Positions 15,938 to 25,098 of a DNA stretch of 42,521 nt are shown here, in pieces. The position numbers were made by a program, and so were the translations under genes. Below the pieces are notes generated by a model. That model saw only the letters and a list, made by a program, of their open reading frames with translations. It was not told the DNA's origin and did not search any database. Source of the stretch: CAZUTO01 sp964623085 (GTDB lineage: Bacteria; Pseudomonadota; Gammaproteobacteria; Pseudomonadales; GM7GCV1); NCBI GenBank assembly GCA_964623085.1, contig CAZUTO010000018.1, positions 1 to 42,521 on the forward strand, given 5' to 3'. The stretch's first letter is position 1. Every line of letters begins with the position of its first letter.

Positions 15938-16906
15938 TTGTTGGGAGAAAATGAGCGGCCGCCTGTTGTGTTTTTGATGGGTCCCACCGCATCTGGCAAA
16001 ACGGAGTTGGCGATCGGTCTCAGTGATAGATTACCTATCGATTTAATCAGTGTTGATTCAGCGCTCGTTTATCGGGGAATGGATATTGGCTCGGCGAAAC
16101 CAGACCGAAAAATACTGCAACAATATCCGCATGCGTTGATCGATATCCGCGATCCTTCAGAAGCCTATTCTGCGGCTGAATTTCAAAAAGAAGCATTGGA
16201 ACATATTAATGAAAGCCATAGCGCGGGCCGTATTCCGTTGTTAGTTGGTGGCACTATGCTTTACTTCAAGGCGTTACGCGATGGTATTGCCGATATGCCC
16301 AAGACGAATATTGAATTGCGAGCAGAAATTGAAACACGGGCTGAGAAATACGGGTGGGCTGCACTGCATGAAGAACTGCGAGAAGTAGATCCTGCAACAG
16401 CGGCGAGATTGCATCCCAATCACAGTGCTCGGATCGAAAGAGCGCTTCAGGTATATCATGCGACTGGGATTCCGATGAGTGAGTATCATTTGAATCAAAA
16501 AGAGAGTGATTTTACTGATCGGTTTGATTTGCGCCAGATTGGCCTTTGTCCTCAAGATAGGCAGAAGCTTCACGATCGAATTGAGAAACGCCTAGGGGCC
16601 ATGTTCGAACATGGCTTTATAGAAGAAGTCGGCCGTTTGTATGATCGTGGTGATCTAAGCGCGGAACTTCCCTCCATTCGCGCAGTCGGATATAGGCAAC
16701 TGTGGTCGTTTTTTGAAGGCGAATTTGATTTAAGCGAAGCCAAACAGCGAGCCTTTTATGCGACACGGAAGCTAGCAAAGCGTCAGCTTACTTGGATGCG
16801 CTCCTGGGATAACTTGAATTTAACTAATACTCAGGACGATCAAGGGGCTACACTTGGTAGCGACTTGATGGTACATAAGTGTTTGAAATTTCTGGATTTG
16901 AACTAA
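15938..16906 (+). CDS. miaA: tRNA dimethylallyltransferase MiaA
   Basis: A 322-residue enzyme that adds a dimethylallyl group to A37 of tRNAs reading UNN codons. P-loop GPTASGKTEL (about residues 15-24), catalytic-site SVDSALVYRGMDIGSAKP (about 38-55), LLVGGTMLYFKAL (about 100-112) and the tRNA-binding SIRAVGYRQLW (about 247-257) are all present. The start is TTG at 15938. Followed by hfq, as in E. coli. Confidence 0.96.
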   Translation: MLGENERPPVVFLMGPTASGKTELAIGLSDRLPIDLISVDSALVYRGMDIGSAKPDRKILQQYPHALIDIRDPSEAYSAAEFQKEALEHINESHSAGRIPLLVGGTMLYFKALRDGIADMPKTNIELRAEIETRAEKYGWAALHEELREVDPATAARLHPNHSARIERALQVYHATGIPMSEYHLNQKESDFTDRFDLRQIGLCPQDRQKLHDRIEKRLGAMFEHGFIEEVGRLYDRGDLSAELPSIRAVGYRQLWSFFEGEFDLSEAKQRAFYATRKLAKRQLTWMRSWDNLNLTNTQDDQGATLGSDLMVHKCLKFLDLN

Positions 16907-16939
16907 CCTAGCGTTAGATAAGGTAAGAAAACGGTGTGG

Positions 16940-16980
16940 TTTAGCTCGTTCCAGAAATCACTACAACCATAAGAGCTAAA
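16940..16980 (+). promoter_or_regulatory. hairpin in the hfq leader
   Basis: tttagctc at 16940-16947 is an exact inverted repeat of gagctaaa at 16973-16980, around a 25-nt loop, ending about 23 nt before the hfq ATG and followed by an A-rich tract. Hfq binds A-rich and hairpin-flanking RNA, and E. coli hfq autoregulates through its leader, so this might be an autoregulatory site. That role is inference. Confidence 0.35.
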
Positions 16981-17003
16981 AAACACAACCACGGAGAATC
17001 GAT

Positions 17004-17291
17004 ATGTCAAAAGGGCACAGCTTACAAGACCCTTTTTTGAATGTACTGAGAAAGGAACGAATTCCCGTATCAATATATCTTGTTAATGGCATCAAATTAC
17101 AGGGCCAGGTCGAGTCTTTCGACCAGTTCGTCTTGTTGCTGAAGAACACGGTAAGTCAGATGGTATATAAACATGCCATCTCTACCATTGTTCCATCTAA
17201 ACTGGTGAAAATGCCAATGGATACTCCAGCTGGTCAAGACGGCGGAGACGACAAGTTTGAAGATGATAACCCGCCAGGGAATAGCGCCTGA
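17004..17291 (+). CDS. hfq: RNA chaperone Hfq
   Basis: A 95-residue Sm-like hexameric RNA chaperone that pairs small RNAs with mRNAs. Sm1 is seen in LQDPFLNVLRKERIPVSIYL and GIKLQGQVESFDQFVLLL, and Sm2 in QMVYKHAISTIVPS. Gln8/Phe42-type proximal-face residues and the YKHA motif are intact. The C-terminal tail is short and acidic (DGGDDKFEDDNPPG), unlike the long E. coli tail. GGAG at 16993-16996 is the ribosome site for the ATG. Confidence 0.98.
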   Translation: MSKGHSLQDPFLNVLRKERIPVSIYLVNGIKLQGQVESFDQFVLLLKNTVSQMVYKHAISTIVPSKLVKMPMDTPAGQDGGDDKFEDDNPPGNSA

Positions 17292-17303
17292 GGGTCAATA
17301 TAG

Positions 17304-18620
17304 TTGTTTTTTGATCGACCGGATTCCGGCGAGTTAGCTATATTAGTTCAACTATCACTTTCAGGCGTTGATAGTGCAGAAGACCCAGAGGAGTTTCGTG
17401 AGCTTGTAGTATCAGCGGGCGCTACACCCTGTGCTTGGGTGGGGGGTAGCCGTGCGAAACCCGATGCTCGAACCTTCGTTGGCAGCGGTAAAGTCGAGGA
17501 ATTGACTAAGCTGGTAAACCAAGAGAAGGCGAAGATTGTGATATTCAATCATGATTTATCGCCTAGCCAAGAACGCAATCTCGAAAAGGCACTCTGTTGC
17601 CGTGTTCTCGGTCGAACGGGCTTGATCCTTGATATCTTCGCTCAGCGTGCCAGAACCCATGAGGGGAAACTGCAAGTAGAACTCGCCCAGCTGGAACATC
17701 TATCCACGCGTTTGATTCGAGGTTGGACTCACTTAGAGCGTCAAAAAGGCGGCATAGGCCTGCGTGGCCCGGGCGAGACTCAATTAGAAACTGACCGCAG
17801 ATTATTGCGCGTTCGAATTAAATCAATTAAAAAACGCTTAGACAAAGTTCGGACCCAGCGAGATCAAGGCCGTCGAGCGCGGCGAAAAGCCTCGGTGCCG
17901 ACAGTATCTGTAGTTGGTTACACTAACGCGGGCAAATCAACGCTTTTTAACACACTGACTGAATCGGACGTTTTTGCCGAAGATCAATTGTTTGCCACGT
18001 TGGATCCAACCATGCGTCGCTTGCAAGTTTCAAATGTTGGTCAGGTAATATTGGCAGATACAGTGGGCTTTATCAGTCACCTTCCACACAAACTTATTGA
18101 GGCTTTTCGCGCTACACTTGAAGAAGCCGCTAGCGCGGATTTACTCTTGCACGTGGTAGATGCAACAGATCCGAACTGGCGCCAACAGACTGAAGATGTT
18201 GAGATGGTTCTCGAGCAAATAGGTGCTGCTGAGATACCGATGATCAAGGTATTTAACAAAATTGATTTACTGGAAGATGGCGCGCCAAGAGTAGAATTAT
18301 CAGAAGATGGTTTGCCTCGCACAGCTTGGGTTTCCGCGAAGACGTCACTAGGTTTAGAGGCTTTAGTCGAAGCGATTGGTAAAAAGCTGATACCAGATTC
18401 TGTCCATGGGTGGTATTTGATTCCAGCTAAGGCAGCGAAGTTTCGTGCTCGATTGCATCAATTAAAGGCCATTGATGAAGAACAGTACGATACAGATGGC
18501 GATTTACTGGTGAAAGTGTTCTTAAGTAAATCTGATTGGCAACGCGCGCTTAGTGCCGAGAACCTTACGGATGGGCAAGTTAAATCCCTCGGTGAGCGCC
18601 GTCCTGCGGAACTTGCTTAA
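17304..18620 (+). CDS. hflX: ribosome-associated GTPase HflX
   Basis: A 438-residue GTPase that rescues or splits stalled ribosomes, notably under heat stress. The N-terminal HflX domain (about residues 1-195) ends in a coiled, basic linker (RRLLRVRIKSIKKRLDKV). The G domain has G1 GYTNAGKST (about 207-215), G3 DTVGF (about 253-257) and G4 NKID (about 320-323). The GLRGPGETQLE glycine-rich segment before the coil is typical. The start is TTG at 17304, 12 bp after hfq. Confidence 0.96.
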   Translation: MFFDRPDSGELAILVQLSLSGVDSAEDPEEFRELVVSAGATPCAWVGGSRAKPDARTFVGSGKVEELTKLVNQEKAKIVIFNHDLSPSQERNLEKALCCRVLGRTGLILDIFAQRARTHEGKLQVELAQLEHLSTRLIRGWTHLERQKGGIGLRGPGETQLETDRRLLRVRIKSIKKRLDKVRTQRDQGRRARRKASVPTVSVVGYTNAGKSTLFNTLTESDVFAEDQLFATLDPTMRRLQVSNVGQVILADTVGFISHLPHKLIEAFRATLEEAASADLLLHVVDATDPNWRQQTEDVEMVLEQIGAAEIPMIKVFNKIDLLEDGAPRVELSEDGLPRTAWVSAKTSLGLEALVEAIGKKLIPDSVHGWYLIPAKAAKFRARLHQLKAIDEEQYDTDGDLLVKVFLSKSDWQRALSAENLTDGQVKSLGERRPAELA

Positions 18621-18685
18621 AATTTGTGCGTTTTTTCTATGGGGATTGATAGAATCCCCCCAAATGATATTAACCGGAGAACAAA

Positions 18686-19840
18686 ATGGCTTGGAATGAG
18701 CCCGGTGGTGGAGATCGAGACCCTTGGGGTAAGCGTAAGAATGAGGGTCCGCCTGATCTCGATGAGCTACTGAAAAAAATTAAGGACACTGTGTCAGAGA
18801 TGTTTGGTGGCAGTGGAGGCAAGGATGGTAAGTCTGAGGAAGGCGAGCCGGAGCTTGGCGCATTTCCAATTTATATTTTGATTGTCTTGCTAGGCGTTAT
18901 CTGGTTGTTTCAAAGCTTCTACAAAATAGATGAAAAGGAACGTGGTGTAGTCCTTCGGTTTGGAGAGTTTCATAGGGTGTTGGAACCAGGCCTCAATTTT
19001 TCACCTTGGTTGGTTGACACGGTTGAGCGCGAGTTTGTGACCGAAGAGCGCCAATATACGGCCATCGGTGCGCAAAGCCGGATGTTGACGAGAGATGAAA
19101 ATATCGTGCAGATCCCGCTGACTGTTCAATACAACATCGCTGATGTGAGTGCCTATGTGCTCAATGTGAACAACCCGGTTGAGACACTTGAGCAGGCTAC
19201 TGACAGCGCTATTCGCCATGTGGTTGGAAGTACAGATCTGAATGCGGTTTTGGGTCAGGGTCGAGAGCGTCTTGCTGCGGAAGTAGAGGAGAGGCTGCAA
19301 AATTATCTCGACAGCTACGGCACGGGCATCAATGTCATTGACGTGACGCTGCAGCGCGGCGAGCCGCCCGAGGAAGTTAGAGAAGCGTTTGATGATGTAC
19401 TTGTTGCTGAGCAGGATAGGGAGCGGTTAATCAACCAAGCAGAAGCTTATCGCAATCAGGTATTACCGCAAGCGCGAGGTCAAGCACAAAAATTGTTGGA
19501 AGAAGCCAATGGCTATACGGGTCAGTTAGTGGCGAGAGCGGAAGGTGAGGCCTCAAGGTTCTCGCAACTTCTCGCTGAGTATCAACGTGCTCCCGAAGTC
19601 ACACGCGAGAGGCTGTATCTGGATGCCATTGAATCTGTTTTTGAGTCTTCCTCAAAAGTGATGGTGGATGTGGAAGGTGGTAACAATATGTTGTACTTGC
19701 CTCTCGATCGAATTAATGAGAATCGTTCATCACCTTCTACCTCTGGCAATACTGGTACTAATCAGCAAGAGGTTAGGGCCATTGTTGAAGATGTGATTCG
19801 CGAGTTTCAGCGAAATTCTAGTACGTCGGGGGCGAGATAA
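18686..19840 (+). CDS. hflK: FtsH protease modulator HflK
   Basis: A 384-residue inner-membrane protein forming with HflC the large complex around the FtsH protease. It has a Gly-rich, acidic N-terminus starting MAWNEPGGGDRDPWG, one membrane segment (about residues 57-77), an SPFH/band 7 domain (about 78-260, with EKERGVVLRFGEF), a long helical coiled region (about 260-320) and a polar C-terminal tail. CCGGAG upstream of the ATG is the ribosome site. The last base of its stop codon is the first base of the hflC ATG. Confidence 0.97.
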   Translation: MAWNEPGGGDRDPWGKRKNEGPPDLDELLKKIKDTVSEMFGGSGGKDGKSEEGEPELGAFPIYILIVLLGVIWLFQSFYKIDEKERGVVLRFGEFHRVLEPGLNFSPWLVDTVEREFVTEERQYTAIGAQSRMLTRDENIVQIPLTVQYNIADVSAYVLNVNNPVETLEQATDSAIRHVVGSTDLNAVLGQGRERLAAEVEERLQNYLDSYGTGINVIDVTLQRGEPPEEVREAFDDVLVAEQDRERLINQAEAYRNQVLPQARGQAQKLLEEANGYTGQLVARAEGEASRFSQLLAEYQRAPEVTRERLYLDAIESVFESSSKVMVDVEGGNNMLYLPLDRINENRSSPSTSGNTGTNQQEVRAIVEDVIREFQRNSSTSGAR

Positions 19841-20712
19841 TGAATAACAGGACCCTATATGTTGCTATTGCAGCGGCGTTAGTTATTTTTATCGGCAGTA
19901 ATGTCCTCTTTATAGTCTCAGAAAAAGAGGCAGCAGTTCGTTTGCGATTTGGTAAGTTGATTGAAGAGAGTATTGAACCTGGGCTGCATGTAAAAATACC
20001 GTTCTTTGAAGAGATACGGAAATTTGATGCACGGGTGAGAACCGTTGATGCACCGGTGGAGGATTTTTTCACGATTGAAAATGAACGGCTTCTTGTCGAT
20101 TCCTTTGCGAAATTTAGAATCGTTAATGTCGGAAACTATTATCGAACCACGGGCGGAGATGAGGCCGTGGCAGAGGGTCGTTTGGCCGCGCGGGTGAATG
20201 ACGGGCTGCGGAATGCATTTGGTGTGCGAACTCAGCAGGAAGTGGTATCTGGTGAACGCGATATCTTTATGCAAGAGCTCACGGAAGAACTCAATTTGAC
20301 TGTTGCCGAGTCACTCGGTGTTGAAGTATTGGACGTGCGAGTGAAGCGAATCGATCTGCCTGAAGATATTCGAGATGATGTTTTCCGCAGGATGCGGGCG
20401 GATAGAGAGAAACTCGCTCGCGAATCGCGATCAAAAGGTGAAGAGGAAGCGACGAAAATTCGGGCTGATGCGGATCGGCAGAAAGTGCTACTAGAAGCGG
20501 ACGCTTATCGTGCATCAGAAGAGATTCGCGGTGAGGGTGATGCGACTGCAGCAGCAATATATGCTGAATCCTATAATCGTGATCCTGAGTTTTATTCCTT
20601 TATGCGCAGTCTAAATGCGTACCAAAATGCTTTTGGGTCATCCGGTGATTTGTTGGTGATTGAACCGGATAGCGACTTCTTCAAGTATCTGAGGCAAAGC
20701 GAGTCGGAATAG
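19840..20712 (+). CDS. hflC: FtsH protease modulator HflC
   Basis: A 290-residue partner of HflK. N-terminal membrane anchor (residues 5-23), SPFH domain beginning SEKEAAVRLRFGKLI (about 27-41), then a charged helical region rich in Glu, Arg and Ala (about 185-245). Length matches family members lacking the extra insertion. Its start overlaps the hflK stop by one base (TAATG), implying translational coupling. It is the last gene of the superoperon before the terminator at 20793. Confidence 0.97.
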   Translation: MNNRTLYVAIAAALVIFIGSNVLFIVSEKEAAVRLRFGKLIEESIEPGLHVKIPFFEEIRKFDARVRTVDAPVEDFFTIENERLLVDSFAKFRIVNVGNYYRTTGGDEAVAEGRLAARVNDGLRNAFGVRTQQEVVSGERDIFMQELTEELNLTVAESLGVEVLDVRVKRIDLPEDIRDDVFRRMRADREKLARESRSKGEEEATKIRADADRQKVLLEADAYRASEEIRGEGDATAAAIYAESYNRDPEFYSFMRSLNAYQNAFGSSGDLLVIEPDSDFFKYLRQSESE

Positions 20713-20792
20713 TGTTGCGCGCTTTTCTGGGAGGCTTAATCGCTCTCGCAAAGCGCTGTTCGCTCTATTAGCATTCGTGCTAGAATCGCACC

Positions 20793-20816
20793 AGCCGGGG
20801 ATGCCCCGGCTTTTTT
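20793..20816 (+). terminator. intrinsic terminator after hflC
   Basis: agccgggg (20793-20800), a 3-nt loop, its perfect complement (20804-20811) and a T run to 20816. This is a strong GC stem with U tract that separates the hflC operon from DUF2065-hisZ-purA. A TAGAAT at 20781-20786 lies just upstream and could be a -10 element, but no good -35 is seen. Confidence 0.88.
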
Positions 20817-20871
20817 GTGTGCCTAGTTTATGGGCTTTTCTTACATATTCCCGTCATGCTTAGGTGGGAAA

Positions 20872-21075
20872 GTGAGGGACGATTTGGAAACATTTTTGAT
20901 AGAAATGGCCCGAGCGCTATGTTTGGTGTTCGTTATAGAAGGTATATTGCCGTTTTTGTGGCCAGATCGTTGGAGAAACCTACTGGAAACCATGGCGCAC
21001 ACCGATGATCGCGCACTACGCGCAGCTGGATTGTTCTCTATGTTGCTTGGCGTCGGTCTACTTTATCTTTTATAA
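20872..21075 (+). CDS. DUF2065 small membrane protein
   Basis: A membrane protein of about 67 residues with two hydrophobic helices joined by a basic turn (core motif VIEGILPFLWPDRWRN, then RAAGLFSMLLGVGLLYLL). It belongs to the DUF2065 family usually found right after hflC. I choose GTG at 20872 because AGGTGGGA lies just upstream and the length then fits the family (60-65 residues). An in-frame ATG at 20830 would add 14 residues. Function unknown. Confidence 0.85.
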   Translation: MRDDLETFLIEMARALCLVFVIEGILPFLWPDRWRNLLETMAHTDDRALRAAGLFSMLLGVGLLYLL

Positions 21076-21090
21076 GCGAGCGATGATTTC

Positions 21091-22266
21091 GTGAATCGAT
21101 GGTTATTGCCAGAAGGTATCGAAGAGATACTTTCTAAACAGGCATTGGCGACAGAGTCGCTTCGTAGACAGTTGCTCGATTTGTTCGATAGCTGGGGTTA
21201 CGATTTGGTGATTCCCCCTGCTATAGAATTTACAGATTCGCTATTGACGGGTCTTGGCGCCGATCTCGATTTAAAAACCCTCAAAGTGACGGATCAAGTC
21301 AGTGGCAAAACAATGGGTTTTCGAGCCGATATTTCACCACAGGTGGCACGCATAGACGCCCGAACTGCGAGCGAGGGTGTGAATCGACTGTGCTACGCCG
21401 GAACCGTTTTTTTTACTAAACCGACGGATGCATTGAGTTCTCGAGCACCGATTCAGATCGGCGCTGAACTTTTTGGCGTAGATAGCGTTTCTGCCGATCT
21501 TGAAGTGATTCAGCTCATGCTGACATCGCTGCGCCTTTTGACCGACAAATCGCTCACGCTAGATTTGGGGCATGTTGGTTTTTGTAGCTGGCTTTGGAAA
21601 ACCTGCGAAGATGAAGGTCTCGATGCCGAGTATCTATACACACTGATACAGTCTAAACGGCTGCCTGAATTAGAACAGGCGCTATCAGAAGGCTCGGTAA
21701 ATGATCTTGTGCGTAAACGATTGCTAGCGATGCCAAGATTAATTGGTGGCATTGAAGTGCTCGATGAAGCAGAACAATGTTTTGACGGCGTCGAAGAGGT
21801 GTTATCAGCGATAACTGAGTTGAAGTCAATTTCCAATAGCATTATGAAGTTAGTCCCTAATATCGAACTTTTCTTTGATTTAGGGGAAATGCAGGGCAGT
21901 AATTATCACACTGGCGTGGTTTTTGGTGCCTTTGTGGAGCATCAAGGTGTTGCCAAGCGAATTACGAATGGTGGACGCTATAACGATGTGGGCGCGGTTT
22001 TTGGTAACGCGCGAGCAGCAACTGGATTTAGCGCAGATCTCAAATTGCTCGTCCAATTGCAAGAGACCGATCTCGAAGAGCGATACTCGGTTTATGCACC
22101 CGTTTCTAGTGAGCCTGGATTTTGGGAGCAAGTAGGCGCTTTGCGCGCAGACGGAGTGAGAGTCATTCTTGGATATGAAGAAGATGGCGCCAATGGTCCT
22201 GAGCTGGATTGTCAACAGACACTCCTTTTTGATGCAGGTGAATGGCACCTCGTCACACAGAATTAA
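21091..22266 (+). CDS. hisZ: ATP phosphoribosyltransferase regulatory subunit HisZ
   Basis: A 391-residue class II aminoacyl-tRNA-synthetase paralogue that, with short-form HisG, forms the first enzyme of histidine synthesis and gives it allosteric control. Seen: N-terminal RWLLPEGIEE, the motif 2-like RADISPQVARIDA (about residues 78-90), and the C-terminal GGRYNDVGAVFG stretch (about 297-308). Catalytic tRNA-synthetase residues are not kept, as expected. The start is GTG at 21091. Followed by purA. Confidence 0.95.
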   Translation: MNRWLLPEGIEEILSKQALATESLRRQLLDLFDSWGYDLVIPPAIEFTDSLLTGLGADLDLKTLKVTDQVSGKTMGFRADISPQVARIDARTASEGVNRLCYAGTVFFTKPTDALSSRAPIQIGAELFGVDSVSADLEVIQLMLTSLRLLTDKSLTLDLGHVGFCSWLWKTCEDEGLDAEYLYTLIQSKRLPELEQALSEGSVNDLVRKRLLAMPRLIGGIEVLDEAEQCFDGVEEVLSAITELKSISNSIMKLVPNIELFFDLGEMQGSNYHTGVVFGAFVEHQGVAKRITNGGRYNDVGAVFGNARAATGFSADLKLLVQLQETDLEERYSVYAPVSSEPGFWEQVGALRADGVRVILGYEEDGANGPELDCQQTLLFDAGEWHLVTQN

Positions 22267-22286
22267 CGTTTTAGGTAATACAATCA

Positions 22287-23582
22287 ATGGGAAAAAATGT
22301 CGTTATTCTCGGCACTCAGTGGGGCGATGAAGGGAAGGGCAAGATCGTTGATCTACTGACTGAAAAAGCAGCATATGTGGTGCGATTTCAAGGTGGCCAT
22401 AATGCTGGCCATACCCTCGTAATCGATGGTGTAAAAACTGCATTGCATTTGATCCCGTCTGGCATTCTTCGTCCGGGAGTAAATTGTTTGATCGGTAATG
22501 GAGTCGTGCTTGCCCCGGATGCATTGCTAAAGGAAATCGGCATGCTTGAGTCCCAAGGTGTGGATGTGCGCTCAAGGTTGTCTATTAGTTTGGCCTGCCC
22601 GCTTATTCTTCCTTACCACGTTGCGCTTGATCAGGCACGAGAAGCCGCGAGAGGGAACAAGAAAATCGGAACTACTGGCCGTGGTATTGGTCCTGCCTAT
22701 GAAGACAAAGTATCTCGTCGTGGTTTGCGGCTTTCAGATCTTGCCAATCCCAGCCGTTTTTCGGAGCGACTTCAGACGGTGATGGAATATCATAATTTTA
22801 TGCTGGAGAATTATTTCAAAGCGACGCCGTTAGATTTTCAGGAGACCTATGATCAAGCCTTGGCATGGGGAGAAGAGCTTCTGCCGATGGCGGCGGACGT
22901 GGCGGAAATTCTCTATCAGGCCTCTGAAGATTCCGCTAATGTGATGTTCGAAGGCGCGCAAGGGACACTGCTGGATATCGATCACGGCACCTATCCCTTT
23001 GTGACCTCATCCAATACCACAGCTGGTGGGGCATCGACAGGAACCGGTCTTGGACCATTGCAGCTCGATGAAGTGCTCGGTATTACCAAAGCCTATACGA
23101 CAAGAGTGGGTGAGGGTCCTTTTCCTACTGAACTGTTCTGTGAATTGGGCGAACATTTGGCAGTAAAGGGCCGCGAGGTTGGTACGACTACAGGGCGTGG
23201 ACGCCGAACCGGCTGGTTTGATGCTGTCGCGCTTCGGCAGGCGGTGCATATTAATAGTTTGACCGGACTCTGTATTACCAAGCTAGATGTGCTTGATGGT
23301 TTAGAAACAGTAAAAATTTGCACAGCATATAAAACAGAAGATGGTGAAATTCTCACGGTTCCCAAGGATTGCGAAGATCTCGAAACGGTTGAACCAGTGT
23401 ATGAAGAGCTTCCCGGTTGGGAGGAGAGTACCTATGGTATTCAAGACTGGGACCGGTTACCTAGCAACGCGCGCAGTTATGTCGAGAGACTTTCAGAAGT
23501 GACAGGTGCCCCCGTCGATATTGTCTCGACGGGCCCGGATCGAGAGGAAACGATCCTTATCAAGCACCCGTTCGAAGGTTAA
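22287..23582 (+). CDS. purA: adenylosuccinate synthetase
   Basis: A 431-residue enzyme that converts IMP, aspartate and GTP to adenylosuccinate in AMP synthesis. The GTP loop GTQWGDEGKGKIVD is at about residues 9-22. QGGHNAGHTLV, GIGPAYEDK, FEGAQGTLLDIDHGTYPFVTSS and TTTGRGRRTGWFD follow in the usual order. Full length and intact. 20 bp after hisZ, so probably co-transcribed. Confidence 0.98.
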   Translation: MGKNVVILGTQWGDEGKGKIVDLLTEKAAYVVRFQGGHNAGHTLVIDGVKTALHLIPSGILRPGVNCLIGNGVVLAPDALLKEIGMLESQGVDVRSRLSISLACPLILPYHVALDQAREAARGNKKIGTTGRGIGPAYEDKVSRRGLRLSDLANPSRFSERLQTVMEYHNFMLENYFKATPLDFQETYDQALAWGEELLPMAADVAEILYQASEDSANVMFEGAQGTLLDIDHGTYPFVTSSNTTAGGASTGTGLGPLQLDEVLGITKAYTTRVGEGPFPTELFCELGEHLAVKGREVGTTTGRGRRTGWFDAVALRQAVHINSLTGLCITKLDVLDGLETVKICTAYKTEDGEILTVPKDCEDLETVEPVYEELPGWEESTYGIQDWDRLPSNARSYVERLSEVTGAPVDIVSTGPDREETILIKHPFEG

Positions 23583-23664
23583 AGTGCATCGACGCCGTTC
23601 TGCGAATGGTGTTTTGCACTTCGTTGGCTGAGCGCTAGAATCGGTTATAAGGAGGATCGCTTCT

Positions 23665-25095
23665 ATGTCTGATCCATCAATCGGGAAATCTACAGCGGGA
23701 ATTCATGGTGCCTGGTCAAATCGACTGACCTTTATATTGGCTGCGACGGGCTCTGCTGTTGGGCTCGGAAATATTTGGAAATTCCCCTATATTGCTGGTG
23801 AAAATGGCGGCGGCGCTTTCGTGCTCGTCTATCTTGTTTGTATTCTAGCGGTTGGAATTCCAGTGATGATTGCGGAGGTGTTAATGGGTCGTCGTGGGCG
23901 ATCATCCCCTATTCACACCGTAGCGAAACTCTCTAAAGAAGCGAAAGCGCACCCCGCTTGGACGTTTATTGGTGGTATGGGTGTGGTCGCTGGTTTCCTT
24001 ATTCTCTCCTATTACAGCGTGGTTGCCGGCTGGGCCTTAGCCTATGTGCCGAAGATGATGGTAGGGATTTTTAATGGAATTGATGGTGCTGGTTCTGGCG
24101 AGGTATTCGAAGGCCTATTGGCTAGCCCGGGCACTTTGCTTGGTTGGCATAGTCTATTTATGCTTTTGACCATGTTTGTGGTGGTTGCGGGTGTGACCAA
24201 GGGACTGGGTGTGGCCGTTCGTACCTTTATGCCATTACTTTTTGTCCTGCTGCTGATCGTTCTCGGTTTTAGTATGGCGCAGGGCGACTTTGAACAAGCG
24301 TTCTCGTATCTATTTTCGTTTGATGCTAGCCGTTTGAGTTTTGAAAGTGTACTGATCGCCTTGGGACATGCATTTTTTACATTGTCCTTGGGAATGGGTG
24401 CCATTATGGCCTACGGTGCATATACTTCAGCAGACACGCCCATAGGCACTTCTGTTCTGACCATTGCCTTCTTGGATACCGCTGTTGCGCTTGTAGCAGG
24501 TATGACCATATTTCCAATGGTGTTTTCCAGCCCCGATATTGTTCCAAGTGAAGGCCCTGGTCTTCTGTTTATCAGTCTTCCAGTTGCATTCGGAAACATG
24601 CCAGCAGGCATGCTTTTTGGAACACTGTTTTTCGGTCTCGTATCACTGGCAGCATGGAGTTCTTCTATCTCCCTGATCGAGCCCGCGGTAGCCTGGGTTG
24701 TAGAAAAGACAGAAATGACACGCTTAAAGGCTGGTGTTATTTGTGGTGTTCTATGTTGGTTACTGGGAATCGGCTCGCTGTTGTCATTTAACCATTGGTC
24801 GGATGCAAAGCTGCTTGGCAAGTTTACCTTTTTTGATTTTTCCGATTTTCTTACTGCCAATGTGATGTTGCCGGTTGGCGGTGTCTTGATAGCTATCTTC
24901 GTTGGGTTCGTAATGAATCAGAAGATTGTTCGTGATGAGTTAGGCGCAGATAGCGGTCTTATTTTCAAAGCTTGGCGTTTTGTGTTGCGTTGGGTATCGA
25001 CGATCGCTGTCTCCATTATTTTTATTGAGGGTATCTCGGGCGTCTTTTTTGATGCGTCACCGTTTTCATCACTCTGGAATATGCTATTAGGGTAA
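23665..25095 (+). CDS. sodium-dependent transporter, NSS/SNF family
   Basis: A 476-residue inner-membrane symporter with the LeuT fold and about eleven or twelve helices. The first helix holds the signature GSAVGLGNIWKFPYIAGENG (about residues 32-51), which forms the sodium and substrate site; helix 6 and 8 regions (ALGHAFFTLSLGMGAIMAYG, LVSLAAWSSSISLIEP) are also typical. The substrate is probably an amino acid but is not defined. A near-perfect AAGGAGG (23649-23655) precedes the ATG, suggesting strong translation. It lies 3 bp before ratA, so they are likely one transcript. Confidence 0.95.
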   Translation: MSDPSIGKSTAGIHGAWSNRLTFILAATGSAVGLGNIWKFPYIAGENGGGAFVLVYLVCILAVGIPVMIAEVLMGRRGRSSPIHTVAKLSKEAKAHPAWTFIGGMGVVAGFLILSYYSVVAGWALAYVPKMMVGIFNGIDGAGSGEVFEGLLASPGTLLGWHSLFMLLTMFVVVAGVTKGLGVAVRTFMPLLFVLLLIVLGFSMAQGDFEQAFSYLFSFDASRLSFESVLIALGHAFFTLSLGMGAIMAYGAYTSADTPIGTSVLTIAFLDTAVALVAGMTIFPMVFSSPDIVPSEGPGLLFISLPVAFGNMPAGMLFGTLFFGLVSLAAWSSSISLIEPAVAWVVEKTEMTRLKAGVICGVLCWLLGIGSLLSFNHWSDAKLLGKFTFFDFSDFLTANVMLPVGGVLIAIFVGFVMNQKIVRDELGADSGLIFKAWRFVLRWVSTIAVSIIFIEGISGVFFDASPFSSLWNMLLG

Positions 25096-25098
25096 TTC

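Noticed and set aside
23583..23664. aagtgca ... tgcactt inverted repeat after purA as terminator
   Set aside because: The loop is about 26 nt and no T tract follows; possible weak structure only.
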